64,000 nucleotides of DNA, from contig RSEF01000003.1 in NCBI GenBank assembly GCA_003993805.1, forward strand, positions 107,373,770 through 107,437,769. Direction: 5' to 3'. The stretch is from Himantopus leucocephalus. Taxonomy: Eukaryota > Chordata > Aves > Charadriiformes > Recurvirostridae. The notes under the pieces were generated by a model, which ran no database searches, had not been told where the DNA came from, and saw only the letters and a list, made by a program, of their open reading frames with translations. This document shows, piece by piece, positions 62,701 through 64,000 of the stretch (the stretch's first letter is position 1; the number at the start of each line of letters is the position of its first letter). The position numbers were made by a program, and so were the translations under genes.

Positions 62701-63917
62701 AAAAATATCCTTTGATGGTTTCAGGACAGAATCCCTTATTTGTTAAGTGCCCTCCAGAGAATGATAGAAATGATGATTCTTTAGAAGAACATAGTGGAAT
62801 TGCCACTTTCACCACGTAGGATTTACTGGTATCGTGGATATTCTTGCCCTGGAAATTAGACATAAAAATTCATTTACAAAATTGTTCCCTACACTCTGTG
62901 CTTTGCATAATTTGCTTTAACTTAGTCATGCAATGATTCTTGAAATATTTCACTTGAGTGTAAATTCTAGTTTTATGCTCTAGTTTCCTGACAAGCAGTC
63001 CACAATTTCGTTTGTTTTATAGCATCATCTTACCTTTAATCAAACCTTACAGCCAACCATCTAGTTCATACATCTTGAGTGATCTGTTTCAATGGAAGTT
63101 TTAACTTTGATGGATTTTTGTGAAAGCATTACAAGCTTTCATTAAGCAACCAAAATGAATGCCAAGCCAGCAAACACTTTAGAACAGTTATCATCTTGTA
63201 TTCACTCTCAAGAAAACACAAACAGAAAATTAAGATGGAAGATGGAAGAGTCAAGAGCCCAGTATTTGTAATGAAGAAGCAACATGTGAAATTAAAAAAT
63301 CTAGCAGTTTTTCTATCTGGCACTGAAGGTGTCAAGCAACATGAGTTTAATGGGAAATACGGTACTTGGAACACGGCTATTTTTGTTTATGCAGACTGCA
63401 TGCTTTCAGTCTCTCTCTAGCAGAAAGTGATAGACATGCTTGTACTGTCCCCTAGAAAATGTGTTAGACAAAAAATAACCCCTTCCTTTCTGCTCAAAGT
63501 ACTCTTTCAGAAGGAAAAAAATATGCAACAATAACTGCTTCTTCCTACATTAATAGTAAAAACTTCTGTATGTCAGAAATGAAAATGGCTCCCTTTGATC
63601 ACTAAGCTATTTTGATTATGAAGCACAGCAATGGTGAAGAATATTCTGCTGGGAGGAAATAACAAGGTTTGTTATGATCAAAAGACTGTTAGAAGTTGGT
63701 ATTCACTGCATTAGAGTATGGCTGCTGATCAAGCACAATTTTCCTGTGCATACCAGTTTATATTGGATAAGTTTTGGGAAAAAATTCCTGTTACCGTTTC
63801 TTTTTCTTGTGGAACCGTTTCCTGATGCCCATGTTGGCTTATAAATAATGTCTGAATTAATGTTTCATGACGATGTCATAAAGCAAGTACATGTTTTGAA
63901 ACAATGAGTCAAAGTGA
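59726..63917. other. AT-rich non-coding sequence, nothing recognised
   Basis: No gene or transposon recognised. A G15 homopolymer is at 60621-60635, with an N at 60641. ORFs of 60-95 codons show no known motif. Confidence 0.5.
60621..60635. repeat. poly-G homopolymer near an undetermined base
   Basis: Fifteen G residues, with an N six positions later (60641). Length and neighbouring bases are likely uncertain. Confidence 0.93.
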
Positions 63918-64000
63918 AAGGAAAGTTGGCGTCCGGTCACAAGTGGTGTTCCCCAGAGCTCAATATTGGGGCCGGTTCTCTTTAACATCTTTATCAATGA
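63918..64000 (+). mobile_element. CR1: CR1 LINE reverse-transcriptase fragment, runs off window
   Basis: The plus strand reads GTCCGGTCACAAGTGGTGTT CCCCAGAGCTC... and, in one frame, encodes VTSGVPQSSILGPVLFNIFI N, the block just before the catalytic motif of CR1 reverse transcriptase. The usual small residue after PQ (Gly in the family) is Ser here. The frame stays open to the end of the window. The copy starts abruptly at about 63918, so it is 5'-truncated within the reverse transcriptase; the remainder lies beyond 64000. Confidence 0.88.

Overview
The window looks like bird nuclear DNA. The evidence is the repeats: at least nine CR1 LINE fragments, several with the avian CR1 3' end (repeated ATCATAGA-type octamers, here mostly read on the minus strand), plus solo LTRs of two or three avian endogenous-retrovirus families. 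The background is AT-rich and intron- or intergenic-like. No complete protein-coding gene, rRNA, tRNA or CRISPR array can be supported. Almost all six-frame ORFs are 60-140 codons and look like chance. The longest (207 codons, minus strand, 44992-45615) is the C-terminal part of a CR1 ORF2. I read the window as part of a gene desert or a very long intron.

Layout. 1-6221: unannotated AT-rich sequence with a somewhat GC-richer block at 5387-5880. 6222-7603: two solo LTRs of one family in opposite orientation, 247 bp apart, each with its own 5-bp target-site duplication (TSD). 7609-15888: mostly unannotated, with a decayed coding-like stretch (9054-9697, minus), two CR1 fragments (10091-10172 plus, 11441-11706 minus), a hairpin at 12749-12801 and small tandem duplications near 14 kb. 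15889-16637: a second-family LTR (minus). 17221-17425: CR1 (minus). 18745-20125: an old plus-strand CR1 split by about 740 bp. 24790-24998: CR1, then a 100-N assembly gap, then the edge of a second-family LTR. 26870-27040: a very old CR1. 30261-31540: an LTR interrupted by another LTR with a perfect 5-bp TSD. 34556-35285: a second-family LTR with a clear TATA box. 35286-44584: no recognised element except simple repeats and a speculative signal-peptide-like exon (37310-37415, minus). 44585-46192: an old CR1 interrupted by a younger CR1. 46193-56613: unannotated, with a Z-DNA-prone palindromic tract and a perfect ATTA-containing palindrome. 56614-57340: ERV LTR-like sequence followed by an imperfect repeat. 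59541-59725: CR1 (plus). 63918-64000: the start of a plus-strand CR1 reverse-transcriptase segment that runs off the window.

No set of genes here works together. The informative content is the stratigraphy of transposon insertions, a few structured non-repeat motifs, and the assembly weak points (a gap, and homopolymers containing N). I did not find a convincing new biological system. The best unexplained items are the 12749-12801 hairpin, the two T-tracts of matching architecture at 26.2 and 38.2 kb, and the 52963-52985 palindrome.
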